Shown: positions 50,741 to 59,859 of the stretch, piece by piece
Numbering within the stretch: the first letter of the stretch is position 1
Layout of the letters: each line of letters begins with the position of its first letter
Assembly (NCBI RefSeq): GCF_000280905.1
Contig: NZ_ALAP01000042.1
Span: 62,001-126,000 of the forward strand
Length of the DNA: 64,000 nucleotides
Direction of reading: 5' to 3'
Source: Streptomyces sp. AA1529
GTDB lineage: Bacteria; Actinomycetota; Actinomycetes; Streptomycetales; Streptomycetaceae
The notes under the pieces: generated by a model
Told to the model about the DNA's origin: nothing
Database searches by the model: none
What the model saw: the letters and a program-made list of their open reading frames with translations, nothing else
Position numbers and translations under genes: made by a program

Positions 50741-52693
50741 GTGAGCGAGCCCACCGATGCATCAGCCGACAGCGTCCCGGGCCCGCGCACCGCCCCGCCC
50801 AGTTCCGACGCTCCCCCTGCCGAATCGCAGATGCGATTCGTCGACGTCACCGGCAGCCGCGAAGCGGCCGGCCGCTCGATCCGGATGCGCGACATGGCCC
50901 GGCGCCTGCCGCAGTTGGTACGCCGCTCGCTGTCGCTGGCCTGGCGGGTCGACCGGCGCGCCACCGTCGGCCTCCTACTGTGCCAGACAGCCTCCGGGGT
51001 GACGCAGGCCCTGGGGCTGGTCGCGATCAGCGGGACTCTCACCGCGTTGCTGCGCAGTGGGGACGTCTACCAGCGGATTCTGGAGGCGTGGCCCTCGGTG
51101 GCCCTGCTCGCCGGTGCCGCCGGCGTACGCGCGCTGCTGGGGATCACCGTCAACTGGCTCTCCTCCCGGCTCGGCCCGCTCATGACCCGCGAGGCCGAGC
51201 AGATGCTGCTGACCGGCTGCGCCGAGGCGGAGCTGCGGGCCTACGACGATCCCGACTTCAACCGCGACCGCGAAGCAGCCGACCGCGGCGCCCAGGTCAC
51301 CGGGGACCTGATCAACGAGGGGCAGGACCTGATCGCCTCCTCCGCGTCCTTCGTCGCCGGGGCCGTGGTGCTGGCCGGGGTGCACTGGGTGCTGCTTCCG
51401 CTCCTGGCGGCGGCCAGCCTCCCGCAGGCCATTGCCCAGATCAGCGCCGCCCGGGTGCGGTATCTGGCCAACCTCCGCTCCAACGGGGACTACCGGATGC
51501 TGGGCGTGCTGCGCTGGCACATCTACACCAAGCACGCCGCCGACCAGATCCGCGCAGGCACCATGGCCGGCTTCCTCACCGGCCGCTACCGGCAGACCGT
51601 CGCCCGCATCAACCGCGAAGACCGCGCCGCGGCCGACAAAGGCGCCCGCATGTCCGTGCTCGGCGCCATGTGCGGAGGTCTCGGGTCAGCCCTCGTATGG
51701 GCGGCCGTCGTGGCGCTGCTGGCCACCGGCCGTATCAGCGTCGGGCACGCCGGAACGGCCGTCTTCGCCCTGCAGACGGTGGGGCAGTCGGTCCGCGGCC
51801 TGGTGAGCGTCGGGGCCCGCACCGTGCGCACCGGGCTGTACATGGACGACTGGAGCAACTTCCTGACGAAGGCCGGCGGATTCCGCATGCGCCGGGGCGA
51901 GCACCGGCCCGAGCCACCGAAGACAATCCAGATCAAGTCGGTCTCCCACCGCTACGCGGGCAAGGGCAGCGACGCGCTGTCCGATGTCTCGCTCACCCTT
52001 CGCCGGGGCGAAGTCACCGCGCTGGTCGGCTTCAATGGCTCGGGCAAGTCCACGCTCTCGAACCTGGCCTGCGGCCTCTATCTGCCCACCGACGGCGAGG
52101 TGCTGTGGGACGGCACCCCGACCGGCGAAGCCGACCCGCAGGCGCTGTGGCAGCGGGTCGCCCTGGTGCCGCAGGACTACGCCCAGTGGCCGCTCACCGC
52201 GCGCGAGAACATCACCCTCGGCCAGCCCTCGCCGCGCGGCGACGAGGCAGTGAACCAGGCGTGCGAGGCCGCCGGCGCCGACGAGGTCGTCGACAAGCTC
52301 GGCGCCGGCCTGGACACCCTCCTCGCCCGCGAGTGGCTCAACGGAGAGGAACTCAGCGGCGGCCAGTGGCAACGAATCGCGCTGGCACGGGCGTTCTTCC
52401 GCCCAGGCGGGCTGCTGGTCCTCGACGAGCCGACCGCGAACCTCGACCCGCGCGCCGAATTCCAGATCTTTCAGCGGCTGCGGGACCTCGCCAAGGACCG
52501 GGCCGTACTGCTGGTCACCCACCGCATCGCCAACGTCGCCGTGGCCGACCGCATTGTGGTGCTCGACGAAGGCCGGATCATCCAGGAGGGCACCTACCGG
52601 GAGCTCGCCCACCAGGAGGGCCTGTTCCGGGAACTGCTCTCCTACCAAGTCACCTCAGAACCCGACGGCAAAGAGCCCGAATGGCACCCATGA
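50741..52693 (+). CDS. ABC exporter, fused membrane and ATPase domains
   Basis: About 650 residues. The N-terminal half is a six-helix membrane domain (VGLLLCQTASGVTQALGLVA, VAGAVVLAGVHWVLLPLLAA, LVWAAVVALLATGRISVG). The C-terminal ATPase has Walker A GFNGSGKST (about 429), signature LSGGQWQR (about 537), Walker B LLVLDEPTANLD and an H-loop VTHR. Such half-size exporters carry peptides or antibiotics; no peptidase domain precedes it. The start is uncertain (GTG at 50732 or 50741). Its TGA overlaps the Nudix gene start (ATGA). Confidence 0.88.
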   Translation: MSEPTDASADSVPGPRTAPPSSDAPPAESQMRFVDVTGSREAAGRSIRMRDMARRLPQLVRRSLSLAWRVDRRATVGLLLCQTASGVTQALGLVAISGTLTALLRSGDVYQRILEAWPSVALLAGAAGVRALLGITVNWLSSRLGPLMTREAEQMLLTGCAEAELRAYDDPDFNRDREAADRGAQVTGDLINEGQDLIASSASFVAGAVVLAGVHWVLLPLLAAASLPQAIAQISAARVRYLANLRSNGDYRMLGVLRWHIYTKHAADQIRAGTMAGFLTGRYRQTVARINREDRAAADKGARMSVLGAMCGGLGSALVWAAVVALLATGRISVGHAGTAVFALQTVGQSVRGLVSVGARTVRTGLYMDDWSNFLTKAGGFRMRRGEHRPEPPKTIQIKSVSHRYAGKGSDALSDVSLTLRRGEVTALVGFNGSGKSTLSNLACGLYLPTDGEVLWDGTPTGEADPQALWQRVALVPQDYAQWPLTARENITLGQPSPRGDEAVNQACEAAGADEVVDKLGAGLDTLLAREWLNGEELSGGQWQRIALARAFFRPGGLLVLDEPTANLDPRAEFQIFQRLRDLAKDRAVLLVTHRIANVAVADRIVVLDEGRIIQEGTYRELAHQEGLFRELLSYQVTSEPDGKEPEWHP

Positions 52694-53160
52694 GCCACCT
52701 TCGCTCCGAAACCGACCCGCGCCCCCACCCCCATAACCTCCCAGGTGATGACGTGCCCCTCACACGACCCCACATCCGCGCGACCCTCGAGGCGTATCTG
52801 ACCCGGCACCCGCAGGAGCAGGAGGCCCTTGCCGGACTGACTGCCGCCCTCGACGACGACGCCGATCCCACCAGCCGCTCCACGCTACCCGGCCACATCA
52901 CCTGTGGAGCCGTCGTCATCGACCGCGACCGGCGCGTGCTGCACGTCCGTCACAGGACCAGCGGCGGGAAACTGCTGGCTCCGGGCGGCCACACCGAGGC
53001 CGGAGACCGCACCCTCTTGACCGTCGCCCTGCGAGAGGTCCAGGAGGAGACCGGTGTCCGGCCCGAGGAACTATGCATGACCCCGCAGTTCCTCCGCGCG
53101 CCGGACTGGGGAAGAGTCGGTGTTCCAACCCTGCAGTATTCGAGGGGCGAGGTGACGTGA
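52690..53160 (+). CDS. Nudix hydrolase, truncated at the C-terminus
   Basis: 156 residues. The Nudix box is intact: GGHTEAGDRTLLTVALREVQ followed by EETGV, and it is preceded by TCGAVVIDRDRRVLHVRH. The normal family domain continues about 50-60 residues past the box; here the frame runs into an unrelated sequence (GRVGVPTLQYSRGEVT) and stops 78 nt before an IS5-family element. The gene therefore appears to have lost its 3' part in a rearrangement. Coupled to the ABC exporter (ATGA). Confidence 0.7.
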   Translation: MSHLRSETDPRPHPHNLPGDDVPLTRPHIRATLEAYLTRHPQEQEALAGLTAALDDDADPTSRSTLPGHITCGAVVIDRDRRVLHVRHRTSGGKLLAPGGHTEAGDRTLLTVALREVQEETGVRPEELCMTPQFLRAPDWGRVGVPTLQYSRGEVT

Positions 53161-53238
53161 TCGACTCTCTAGTCCTGTCCGGCTTCCGCAGGCAAGTGAG
53201 GAAGGCCGTCGGGAAGGGGTGCCGATGCATGGAGCTAG

Positions 53239-54120
53239 GCCGTTTCTTTCGGATCATCGGATCGTTGGTCTGGGTGTGTCGTTGACTGACGCCCAGTGGG
53301 CACGCATTGAGCCGTTGCTGCCGGATCGGACCCCTCGGCGGGGTGGGCGGTGGCGTGATCACCGGCAGGTGATCGATGCGATCGCCTTCAAGTACCGCAC
53401 CGGCACGCCATGGACGGACCTGCCCGAGCACTTCGGCTCGTGGAAGGGCGCCCACAACCGGCTGCGGAAGTGGGCCGTCGACGGCACCTGGGAGAAGGTC
53501 TTCACGGCCCTGCTCGCCCAGGCCGACGCCGAAGGCGATCTGGACTGGGTCGTCGCTGTCGACTCCACTATCGTGCGTGCGCATCAGCACGCCGCCGGGG
53601 CCCGTCAAAAGGGGCCCTGGCTGGCGAGCCCCCAGATCATGCCCTCGGCCGCTCCCGCGGTGGACTGAGCACGAAGGTCCACCTCGTCGCGGACGGTCGT
53701 TGCCGACCGTTGGCGTTCGTCATCACGCCGGGCCAAGCCGGTGACGCACCCGCATTCGAGCAGGTCATGGCGCGGCTACGGGTGCCCAGACGAATCGGCC
53801 GTCCCAGGGTCACGCCGGACGTGGTCCTGGCCGACAAGGCGTATTCGTCCCGGGCGATCCGCCTCCACCTGCGGCAGTGGAGGATCCGGGCAGTGATCCC
53901 ACAGCCGGCCGACCAGGCCGCGCACCGCAAGCGGCGCGGCCGGCTTGGCGGCCGTCCTCCGGCCTTTGACCGCGACACCTACAAGCAGCGGCACACCGTC
54001 GAGAGGTGCATCAACAAGCTCAAGCAGTGGCGCGGCCTGGCCACCCGCTACGACAAGACCGCCACCATCTACCTCGCCGCCATCTTCATCTGGTCGGCGA
54101 GATGATCCAGAGGAAACGGC
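53239..54120 (+). mobile_element. IS5-family insertion sequence (complete)
   Basis: Terminal inverted repeats of 20 bp (53239-53258 and 54101-54120, 17 of 20 matching: GCCGTTTC...GGATCATC) bracket one transposase gene. The flanks on both sides are CTAG (53235-53238 and 54121-54124), which is the target duplication. Length 882 bp. Intact ends and an intact DDE frame mean it could still transpose. Confidence 0.9.
53276..54105 (+). CDS. IS5-family transposase made by -1 frameshift
   Basis: Two frames overlap: the first (from GTG at 53276) encodes LTDAQWARIEPLLPDR, DLPEHFGSWKGAHNRLRKW and the DDE Asp in VVAVDSTIVRAH; the second continues with KGALAGEPPDHALGRSRGG, DVVLADKAYSS (second Asp) and VERCINKLKQWR (Glu). 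The junction is at a run A-AAA-GGG (53607-53614) that would support programmed -1 slippage. Full-length product about 276 residues. Family and structure are clear; the frameshift is inferred. Confidence 0.88.
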
Positions 54121-54612
54121 CTAGCCCAGGACGGCTGGGAGGTCCTCGAAGGCCCGCCGAAGACCAACAGCGGCATCCGGATCATCGCTCTCGACGAGGA
54201 GACCAACGAGGGACTCTACGCCCGGCGCCACCAGCGGGAGGAAGAGCGCCGCGAATGGGGTGCCGCGTGGCAGGAGACCGGCCGGTCCTTCACGGAGGAA
54301 GACGGCTCCATCCTGCACCCGGGCAAGGTCTCCGACCTCTTCGACCGCCTCGTGGCAGAGATCGGCCTCCCGCCGGTCCGCCTCCACGACCTGCGGCAGG
54401 GGGCGGCCACCCTCATGCTCGCCGCTGGCGTCGACATCAAGGTCGTCTCCGAGACGCTCGGCCACAGCGATACCCGCATCACCCGGGACATTTACCAGGC
54501 CGTCCTGGACGACCTCGCCCGCGCCGCCGCCGAAGCCGTCGTCAAGCTCGTACCACGAGCCCGCCGAGTGGCTCCGGCTCAGGCCATCAACACGGACACG
54601 CAGGGCGCCTGA
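54121..54612 (+). pseudogene. 3' fragment of a tyrosine recombinase (phage-type integrase)
   Basis: The open frame (frame 1) carries integrase C-terminal blocks: PPKTNSGIRIIALDEETNEG, RLHDLRQGAATLMLAAG and VSETLGHSDTRITRDIYQAVL with the catalytic Tyr. The N-terminal half, including the arm and core-binding domains and the first catalytic Arg, is missing because the IS5 element is inserted right before it. No start codon belongs to this piece. The other half is not seen on the left side, so material was lost during insertion. Confidence 0.85.
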
Positions 54613-54868
54613 CGCTCACGGACCACGACGGAGGTGGGCCAGCCAGCGTTGCCGACCCCGTTGCTCGTGACCGGGCGCCGGCGATCTTCTCATCATGCCC
54701 CCGCTGAATCACGACCGCTCGCCGGCCCTGTCGGTACACCTACATGCCGCCCCCGGTGCGACGTCCGCTTGTCACGGCAAAAGCCGGTCTGAGGAGCGAG
54801 GTCAACCCGTCTGCCGGATTGTGCAGAGAATCCGTCGCCCACATCGGCTGGGGGAAGCAGCAGGCGCC
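54613..54868. other. Intergenic region, no gene seen
   Basis: About 255 bp after the integrase fragment. No coding pattern or attachment site could be recognised. Confidence 0.35.
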
Positions 54869-55393
54869 TCACCCTCGGTCCACATCGTGACAGTCCCTGA
54901 CGTACGCGGCTTCGACCCTGCCGTCGCCGGACATGCCGGTGACTGCCTCCCACAGGACATCGGCGGTCAGCGCCGATTCGTCTACGTCCTCGGTCAGGCC
55001 GGGCCCGACCAGAGCGACCCAACCATCTCCACACTGGACGGCGGTGAGCCCGGCCGCCTCGGCGTGCACGGTCACCCAGTCGAGCCCGCATCCGCAGGAG
55101 ACGTCGTGGTATCGAAGCCATTGCGACCCGAGCGCCACGTACACCAACCGGTCGCCGAAACGCGTGGTGTCCAGACAGAACCCCGACACCGCCGTGGTCT
55201 CCCAGCGGCTGGCCGCCTGGGAGACCGCACGCACCGTGCGCGCCGACGAGGTGCCGCGAGGAACATGATCGGGCAAGCCCGGATCCCTCCGAGCAGGCGG
55301 CCCGCTCGCGCCCCACGGCGCGACGACGCTGGCACCATGATGGGGACGACACGCTTCTGCGCCGACCGCGCGCGAGATCGCTGCTGTCACCAC
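54869..55393 (-). CDS. Hypothetical protein with conserved-looking core
   Basis: 174 residues. The central part, SGFCLDTTRFGDRLVYVALG, SQWLRYHDVSCGCGLDWVTV, GDGWVALVGPGLTEDVDESA, has a clear alternating beta pattern and a Cys cluster, while the N-terminus is Arg/Pro-rich. I know no family name. Start GTG at 55393 (or 55390) has AAGGAG upstream. The frame extends upstream through the desaturase gene, but that part lacks support. It follows the desaturase gene in the same direction with a 30-nt gap and may be in one operon. Confidence 0.45.
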   Translation of the reverse strand: MVTAAISRAVGAEACRPHHGASVVAPWGASGPPARRDPGLPDHVPRGTSSARTVRAVSQAASRWETTAVSGFCLDTTRFGDRLVYVALGSQWLRYHDVSCGCGLDWVTVHAEAAGLTAVQCGDGWVALVGPGLTEDVDESALTADVLWEAVTGMSGDGRVEAAYVRDCHDVDRG

Positions 55394-55422
55394 ACTCTCC
55401 TTCGGCCTCCTACCGCCCGGTG

Positions 55423-56496
55423 TCAGGCGGTCGTGCGTGCGGGAGCGCCGACCGCGTGCAGATGGCGCAGCGCCTGTCGGTAGGAGTCGATCAGGCCCGT
55501 TTCGGTGTAGGGCAGGGCGAGCTCGGCGCATCGGGTGCGTACCAGGGGCTGGGTGAGGGGCAGGGCCGAGGTGGGCATGTTCGGGAACAGGTGGTGCTCG
55601 ATCTGGTAGTTCAGGCCGCCGAGCAGGAAGTCGGTGACCGGCCCGCCGCGCACGTTGCGGGAGGTGAGGACCTGGCTGCTCAGGAAGTCGAGCCGCTGGT
55701 CCCTGCCGAGCATCTCCATGCCCTTGTGGTTCGGCGCGAACGAGGCCCCCAGGTAGAGCCCGAACAAGCCCTGCTGCACCAGGACGAACACCAGCGCCTT
55801 CAGCGGTGAGAGCACCAGTGCGACGGCCGTCAGGTACGCCGCGGTGTGCAGGAGCAGCAGCAGCGCCTCGATGGCCACCGGTGCGGGGGCACTGGTGCGG
55901 ACGGTGCGTAGGGCTCGGAGGCTGGCCACGTGCAGGTTCCAGCCCTCGAGCAGCAGCAGGGGGAAGAAGAGGGCCGCTTGGTGGCGGGTGAGGAAGCCCA
56001 ACGTGCCCGCCCGGCCGGGTGCGTCGTCGCCGTCGAAGACGAGGGCTCCGGTCTCGATGTCGGGATCGCGGCCGACCTGGTTGGGGTGGGCGTGGTGCCG
56101 GTTGTGCTTGTTCATCCACCAGCCGAAACCCAGCCCGATGAAGAGGTTGCCGAAGAGGAGGCCGACCACGTTGTTCAGCCGCTTGCTGCGGAAGGTCTGG
56201 CGGTGCCCGGCCTCGTGGCCGCGGAAGCCGCACTGGGTGAAGGCGAAGGCCAGGGGCGCGGCGACGGCGAGCTGCCACCAGGAGTCGCCGACGGCGGCGA
56301 ACAGCCACCACCCGCCTGCCAGCAGGGCCGCCGTGACGATCAGCAGCACGAGGCCGCGTACGGGACGCCGCCGCAGCAGGCCCGCCTCCCTGACCTCGCG
56401 GGTGAGCGCCGCGTAGGCGCTCACCGTACCGACACCGGTGGCAGGTGTGTCCGGTGCCGTCGGGGGTGACTGCGGCGATGTGTAGCTGAGTTCCAT
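55423..56496 (-). CDS. Fatty acid desaturase (acyl-CoA or lipid desaturase type)
   Basis: 357 residues. His boxes HEAGH, HNRHH and QIEHHLFP are all present, with three to four membrane segments (VLLIVTAALLAGGWWLF, LGFGWWMN, KALVFVLVQQGLFGLYL). This is the linoleoyl-CoA/DesA3-like desaturase family; it needs a ferredoxin or oxidoreductase partner, not seen nearby. Distinct in sequence from the desaturase of the peptide cluster, so it is not a duplicate. ATG with AAGGA 8 nt upstream. Confidence 0.9.
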   Translation of the reverse strand: MELSYTSPQSPPTAPDTPATGVGTVSAYAALTREVREAGLLRRRPVRGLVLLIVTAALLAGGWWLFAAVGDSWWQLAVAAPLAFAFTQCGFRGHEAGHRQTFRSKRLNNVVGLLFGNLFIGLGFGWWMNKHNRHHAHPNQVGRDPDIETGALVFDGDDAPGRAGTLGFLTRHQAALFFPLLLLEGWNLHVASLRALRTVRTSAPAPVAIEALLLLLHTAAYLTAVALVLSPLKALVFVLVQQGLFGLYLGASFAPNHKGMEMLGRDQRLDFLSSQVLTSRNVRGGPVTDFLLGGLNYQIEHHLFPNMPTSALPLTQPLVRTRCAELALPYTETGLIDSYRQALRHLHAVGAPARTTA

Positions 56497-56944
56497 GCTG
56501 TTCCTTTGTCGGCGTACCGGCCCGGGGCGGCGGTCAGGCTCGGTCGGCAGGGTGGGTGAGGCCCGGGGCCCGGATGGTCCCCATGCGCGGGAACGTGCCG
56601 GGGCTCGGCGCGGGGTGCTGTGGCCGGGCTGGTCGAGTCGTCACCATCCGTAGCGATCGACCAGGGGCGGGATGGGACATCGGACGGTGGGGCGCTCCCT
56701 GGCTGCAGGTCTGCGGTGGCTGACCTCCAGCAGTTGCCTGGCGGCCGTTCCAGGACTTCCCGGGCCTGTCGGGGACGAGACCGCGCTGGGGCTGATTTCG
56801 CCTCTTAGGGTGACTCCGGAAATCGATCACCGGTACTCACCGTGGTCGTCCTCGCCTCGTACCGCGCTCTGTTCCGCCCAGGCCGGGACGGGACGAGCGC
56901 TGCTGAGAGGTGCGGGCGGCGGCCCGCAGGCCGGCCCACCGCTC
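56497..56944. other. Intergenic region, no gene seen
   Basis: About 450 bp between two minus-strand genes. Short frames have no family signature. It should contain the promoter of the desaturase operon. Confidence 0.4.
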
Positions 56945-57541
56945 CTACCGCGGGTCCCCGTGGCCGTCGTCCGCGGACCAGTTCATCGTGTAGGTGTGCC
57001 GGCGGGCGGTGCCCGCCGGCCCCTCGTACGGACGGCCGGTCGCCTCGCGCCCTTCGGGAGCGGCGGCGTCCGGTGACTGCTCGTCCAGCAGGCGCCGCAG
57101 CAGGGTGTCGGCGTCGAGTGGCTGGTGCGCGTGCTCCCGCCCCGGTGGGACAAGCTGGTAGGTGCGCTCCAGCCAGTCGATCAGCGGGGCGACCGGCATC
57201 TCCAGCAGCGCTTCGCCGTCGCGAGAGTTCAGGCAGAGGCAGATCATGTCGTCGTAGGTGGGCCACGCCCGGACGTCCCCCTGGCCGGAGGAGCGCAGCG
57301 CGCCCGCGATGAGCAGTTCGCGGGCGAAGACCCAGCTGATCGGGTTCGCCATGGTGAGGTAGAAGTCGAGGCGCACCGCGTAGGGGTCTTCGGCGCTGTA
57401 GGTGAATTGGGCGGGCAGGGGCGCTGCCCACTCGTCCGAGAGGACGAGGGAGACCTGCCACTCACCTGTCACACAGGGCCCCGAGGAGGCGTCCTCCCCG
57501 AAGACCTCGCTGTGGTTCGGCCTGTTGCCGGTATCAGCCAT
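56945..57541 (-). CDS. SsgA-like sporulation / cell-division regulator (SALP)
   Basis: 198 residues with the SsgA-like core: PAQFTYSAEDPYAVRLDFYL, NPISWVFARELLIAGALRSS, and GEALLEMPVAPLIDWLERTY. These SsgA-like proteins of sporulating actinomycetes control cell division and septum placement. The C-terminal 50 residues are charged and variable. Plasmid-borne SALPs exist and may alter host morphology. The ATG at 57541 has AAGGG about 11 nt upstream. Confidence 0.88.
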   Translation of the reverse strand: MADTGNRPNHSEVFGEDASSGPCVTGEWQVSLVLSDEWAAPLPAQFTYSAEDPYAVRLDFYLTMANPISWVFARELLIAGALRSSGQGDVRAWPTYDDMICLCLNSRDGEALLEMPVAPLIDWLERTYQLVPPGREHAHQPLDADTLLRRLLDEQSPDAAAPEGREATGRPYEGPAGTARRHTYTMNWSADDGHGDPR

Positions 57542-58019
57542 CGCTGTCGCATCCCTTGTGACCCGGGCCCCTCGCCTCCGTGAACCCAGACCTTCTGTCG
57601 GGGGTTTCACGGGCTGACGTCTGCGGACCAGTGGGACGGCATCAGACATTCCGCACCGGCTTCGCGCAAAACGCACCGCTCCGCCCCGCAGGGTGGAACG
57701 TTGATTGTCTGCAGCAAACTCCAACAGGTCAAGAGGAGTTCGCCGGGACCACGCGGAGTACCTGTGCCGTTCTTCGGACAAGGCCGCCGGGGTCCGGAGC
57801 GACTGCCTTTCACAGTAACTGCTGAGTTTCTGGGCGACAACCAACAAGATCGGATACATGCGCGTTCGAACTCGCTCCCACTACGCCGTCGTTCGCCACC
57901 AGAGCGTTCGAGGGCATCGTGGGGCGGGACCCCTCTTGCGAGCACTCCACGAAACGGCGCGCGGACAAACCCCAGCAGCGGCCCGGGAATGGGACCGGCC
58001 GGGGCCGAGCGGAGAAAGG
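57542..58019. other. Gene-free stretch between SsgA-like and GAF-ANTAR genes
   Basis: About 480 bp with short unsupported frames only. It includes the promoter of the SsgA-like gene. I see no clear operator or RNA. Confidence 0.4.
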
Positions 58020-58748
58020 TCAGTCGGATGCTTCGTCAAACGCCGCCAGGAAGCTCGGGTCGGTGCCGTCGACGATGCCCCGGGCCAGGTCGGAGAGCCG
58101 TAGGTTCCGGTTGCGGGACTCCTCGCGCAGCCGCGAGAACGCGTCGGCCACATCCAGATCCAGCCGCTCCGCCAGCACCCCTTTGGCCTGCTCGATCAGC
58201 ACGCGGCTGTTCAGCGCGGTCTGGAGCTGTTCGGTGAGGCTGTCGCGGTGCTGGATGGCCCGCTGCTGGAGCAGGCCGATGGTGGCTACATCGGCGAGTG
58301 CCTGCCCCACCTGCAGGTTTCCCTCGTCCAGCGTGCCGGGCCGGGCGTGGAAGAGGTTCAGCGCGCCGATGACCTCGGCGCGCAGCCGCATGGGCAGGGC
58401 GTGGACGGAGGCGAATCCGACCTCGGCTGCGGCCTCGCTGAAGTGCGGCCACCGGTCGGTCGCGGACATGTCGGCCACCGAGACGGGCCGGCCTGTGCGG
58501 AAGCAGTCCACGCATGGGCCCTGCTCGGTCTGGAGCTGGAACAGCTCCAACAGCCTCGTGCGCTCGGTGGAGGCAGCGATCACCTGCAGCCGGTCCCGTT
58601 CGTCGGTGAGCATGATCCCCGCAGCGTCAACGTCGAGAATCTCCACGCACTTCTCCGTCAGCCCGTACAGGAAGTCCAAGAGGTCGAAATCGTCCACAAG
58701 GGTGTCCGCCAACTCCACGAACACCTCGTTCAACCGGACCTGTGCCAT
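58020..58748 (-). CDS. GAF-ANTAR regulator
   Basis: 242 residues. A GAF domain (residues about 20-160, with EILDVDAAGIMLTDERDRLQ, EQGPCVDCFRTGRPVSVADM, and LRAEVIGALNLFHARPGTLD) is followed by the ANTAR RNA-binding helices (LNSRVLIEQAKGVLAERLDL, AFSRLREESRNRNLRLSDLA). ANTAR proteins prevent transcription termination by binding paired hairpins in mRNA. The ATG at 58748 could be replaced by a GTG at 58757 (GGAAGG upstream). Next gene is of the same class. Confidence 0.88.
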   Translation of the reverse strand: MAQVRLNEVFVELADTLVDDFDLLDFLYGLTEKCVEILDVDAAGIMLTDERDRLQVIAASTERTRLLELFQLQTEQGPCVDCFRTGRPVSVADMSATDRWPHFSEAAAEVGFASVHALPMRLRAEVIGALNLFHARPGTLDEGNLQVGQALADVATIGLLQQRAIQHRDSLTEQLQTALNSRVLIEQAKGVLAERLDLDVADAFSRLREESRNRNLRLSDLARGIVDGTDPSFLAAFDEASD

Positions 58749-58870
58749 CTCACTCACCCTCGTCCCTTCCTCGCCATCGCTGCCGAACTCTCCCGCATGC
58801 GCGGTGCCGCCACTCCGACCGCCCCCACCAGTTCGCCCCCGCGTACCGGCGCGGTACCGCGGCTCTCTTC

Positions 58871-59626
58871 TCATGACTCGCTCCCGCCGAAGTGCAGCCG
58901 CCGGGCCACCACGTCCTTGGCCACCTCGCTCAACCGGCGGTCGCGGGAGAAGGCGTAGGCGCGCAAGCGTACGAGAGCGGCAGCGGCCGAGACGCCGAGC
59001 TGCACCGTGATCATCCCGGTCGCCTGGTGGACCTCCGGATGCTGCGCACCGTTCTGCTCGCTCCACCTGCCATCCAGCTCCGGCTGCTCGCTCAATCCCT
59101 TGTCCAGCAGCAGCGTGAGCACAGTGTCCGTCAGGACCAAGGCGTCCGCGAGCTGCTCGCTACCCAGCGGGCCCGGCTCGCCGCGGTACAGGCACAAGAC
59201 GCCCACTCCGACGCCGCCCAGCCGCAGGGGGAAGGCGAACAATCCTCCGACCCCGGCCTCGACCGCCGCCGGCGCGTAACCGGGCCAGCGCGTACGGCAC
59301 CCGTCAGCTGCGAGGTCGGTAACCAGGCAATGCCCGTCGGACAGCGCATCCACCCCGGGACCTTCACCGAGGGTCACGGTCAGGTCCTCCATGTCGGTGG
59401 CGAGCCGGGAACTGGTGTAGACGGTCTCGCGCTCGGTGTCCTCCAGCTTCGCCGTGACAGCCACCGCATCCACACCCGCGGCGGAGAGCATCACGCCGCA
59501 CACATGCGCCAGCGTGATGGGTTCGCCACCCGCCTGGCCGACGATCTGCCGCCACAACCGCAGCCTACGATCGTCCTCCAACCGACTCGCCCCATCCCAG
59601 CCACCTGCGCGAACCCCAAGAGGCAC
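58871..59626 (-). CDS. GAF-ANTAR regulator (second copy)
   Basis: 251 residues with a GAF domain (ITLAHVCGVMLSAAGVDAVA, GEGPGVDALSDGHCLVTDLA, FPLRLGGVGVGVLCLYRGEP) and C-terminal ANTAR helices (QATGMITVQLGVSAAAALVR, AYAFSRDRRLSEVAKDVVAR). The sequence differs enough from its neighbour that it is not a recent duplicate. I chose the GTG at 59626 because GAGGAGG lies 6 nt upstream. It shares an upstream region with the divergent phosphatase gene. Confidence 0.85.
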   Translation of the reverse strand: MPLGVRAGGWDGASRLEDDRRLRLWRQIVGQAGGEPITLAHVCGVMLSAAGVDAVAVTAKLEDTERETVYTSSRLATDMEDLTVTLGEGPGVDALSDGHCLVTDLAADGCRTRWPGYAPAAVEAGVGGLFAFPLRLGGVGVGVLCLYRGEPGPLGSEQLADALVLTDTVLTLLLDKGLSEQPELDGRWSEQNGAQHPEVHQATGMITVQLGVSAAAALVRLRAYAFSRDRRLSEVAKDVVARRLHFGGSES

Positions 59627-59859
59627 CCTCTGCCTCCTCGTCCGAACCCCGGCCACAACCGTACATCCACGCTCTCGGGGCCTGTCCGTACTGAACGTCA
59701 CCGGCGTCTCGCGGGCCGGAATGCCAGCGTACTGCGCACGCAAGCAACACCAACCGACACTCGGCTCACCACTCCCCTTACGGGCCCCCACCCGCGCCTC
59801 TCTCCCGACGTGATCGTTATGTCACCAGCAGACGTCGGCGAGCGAAAGGCGGTGTCCCG

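Noticed and set aside
54869..56311. A 480-residue frame joining the hypothetical gene and antisense-frame sequence over the desaturase
   Set aside because: Only the first third has protein-like character; the remainder reads the desaturase gene in another frame of the same strand.
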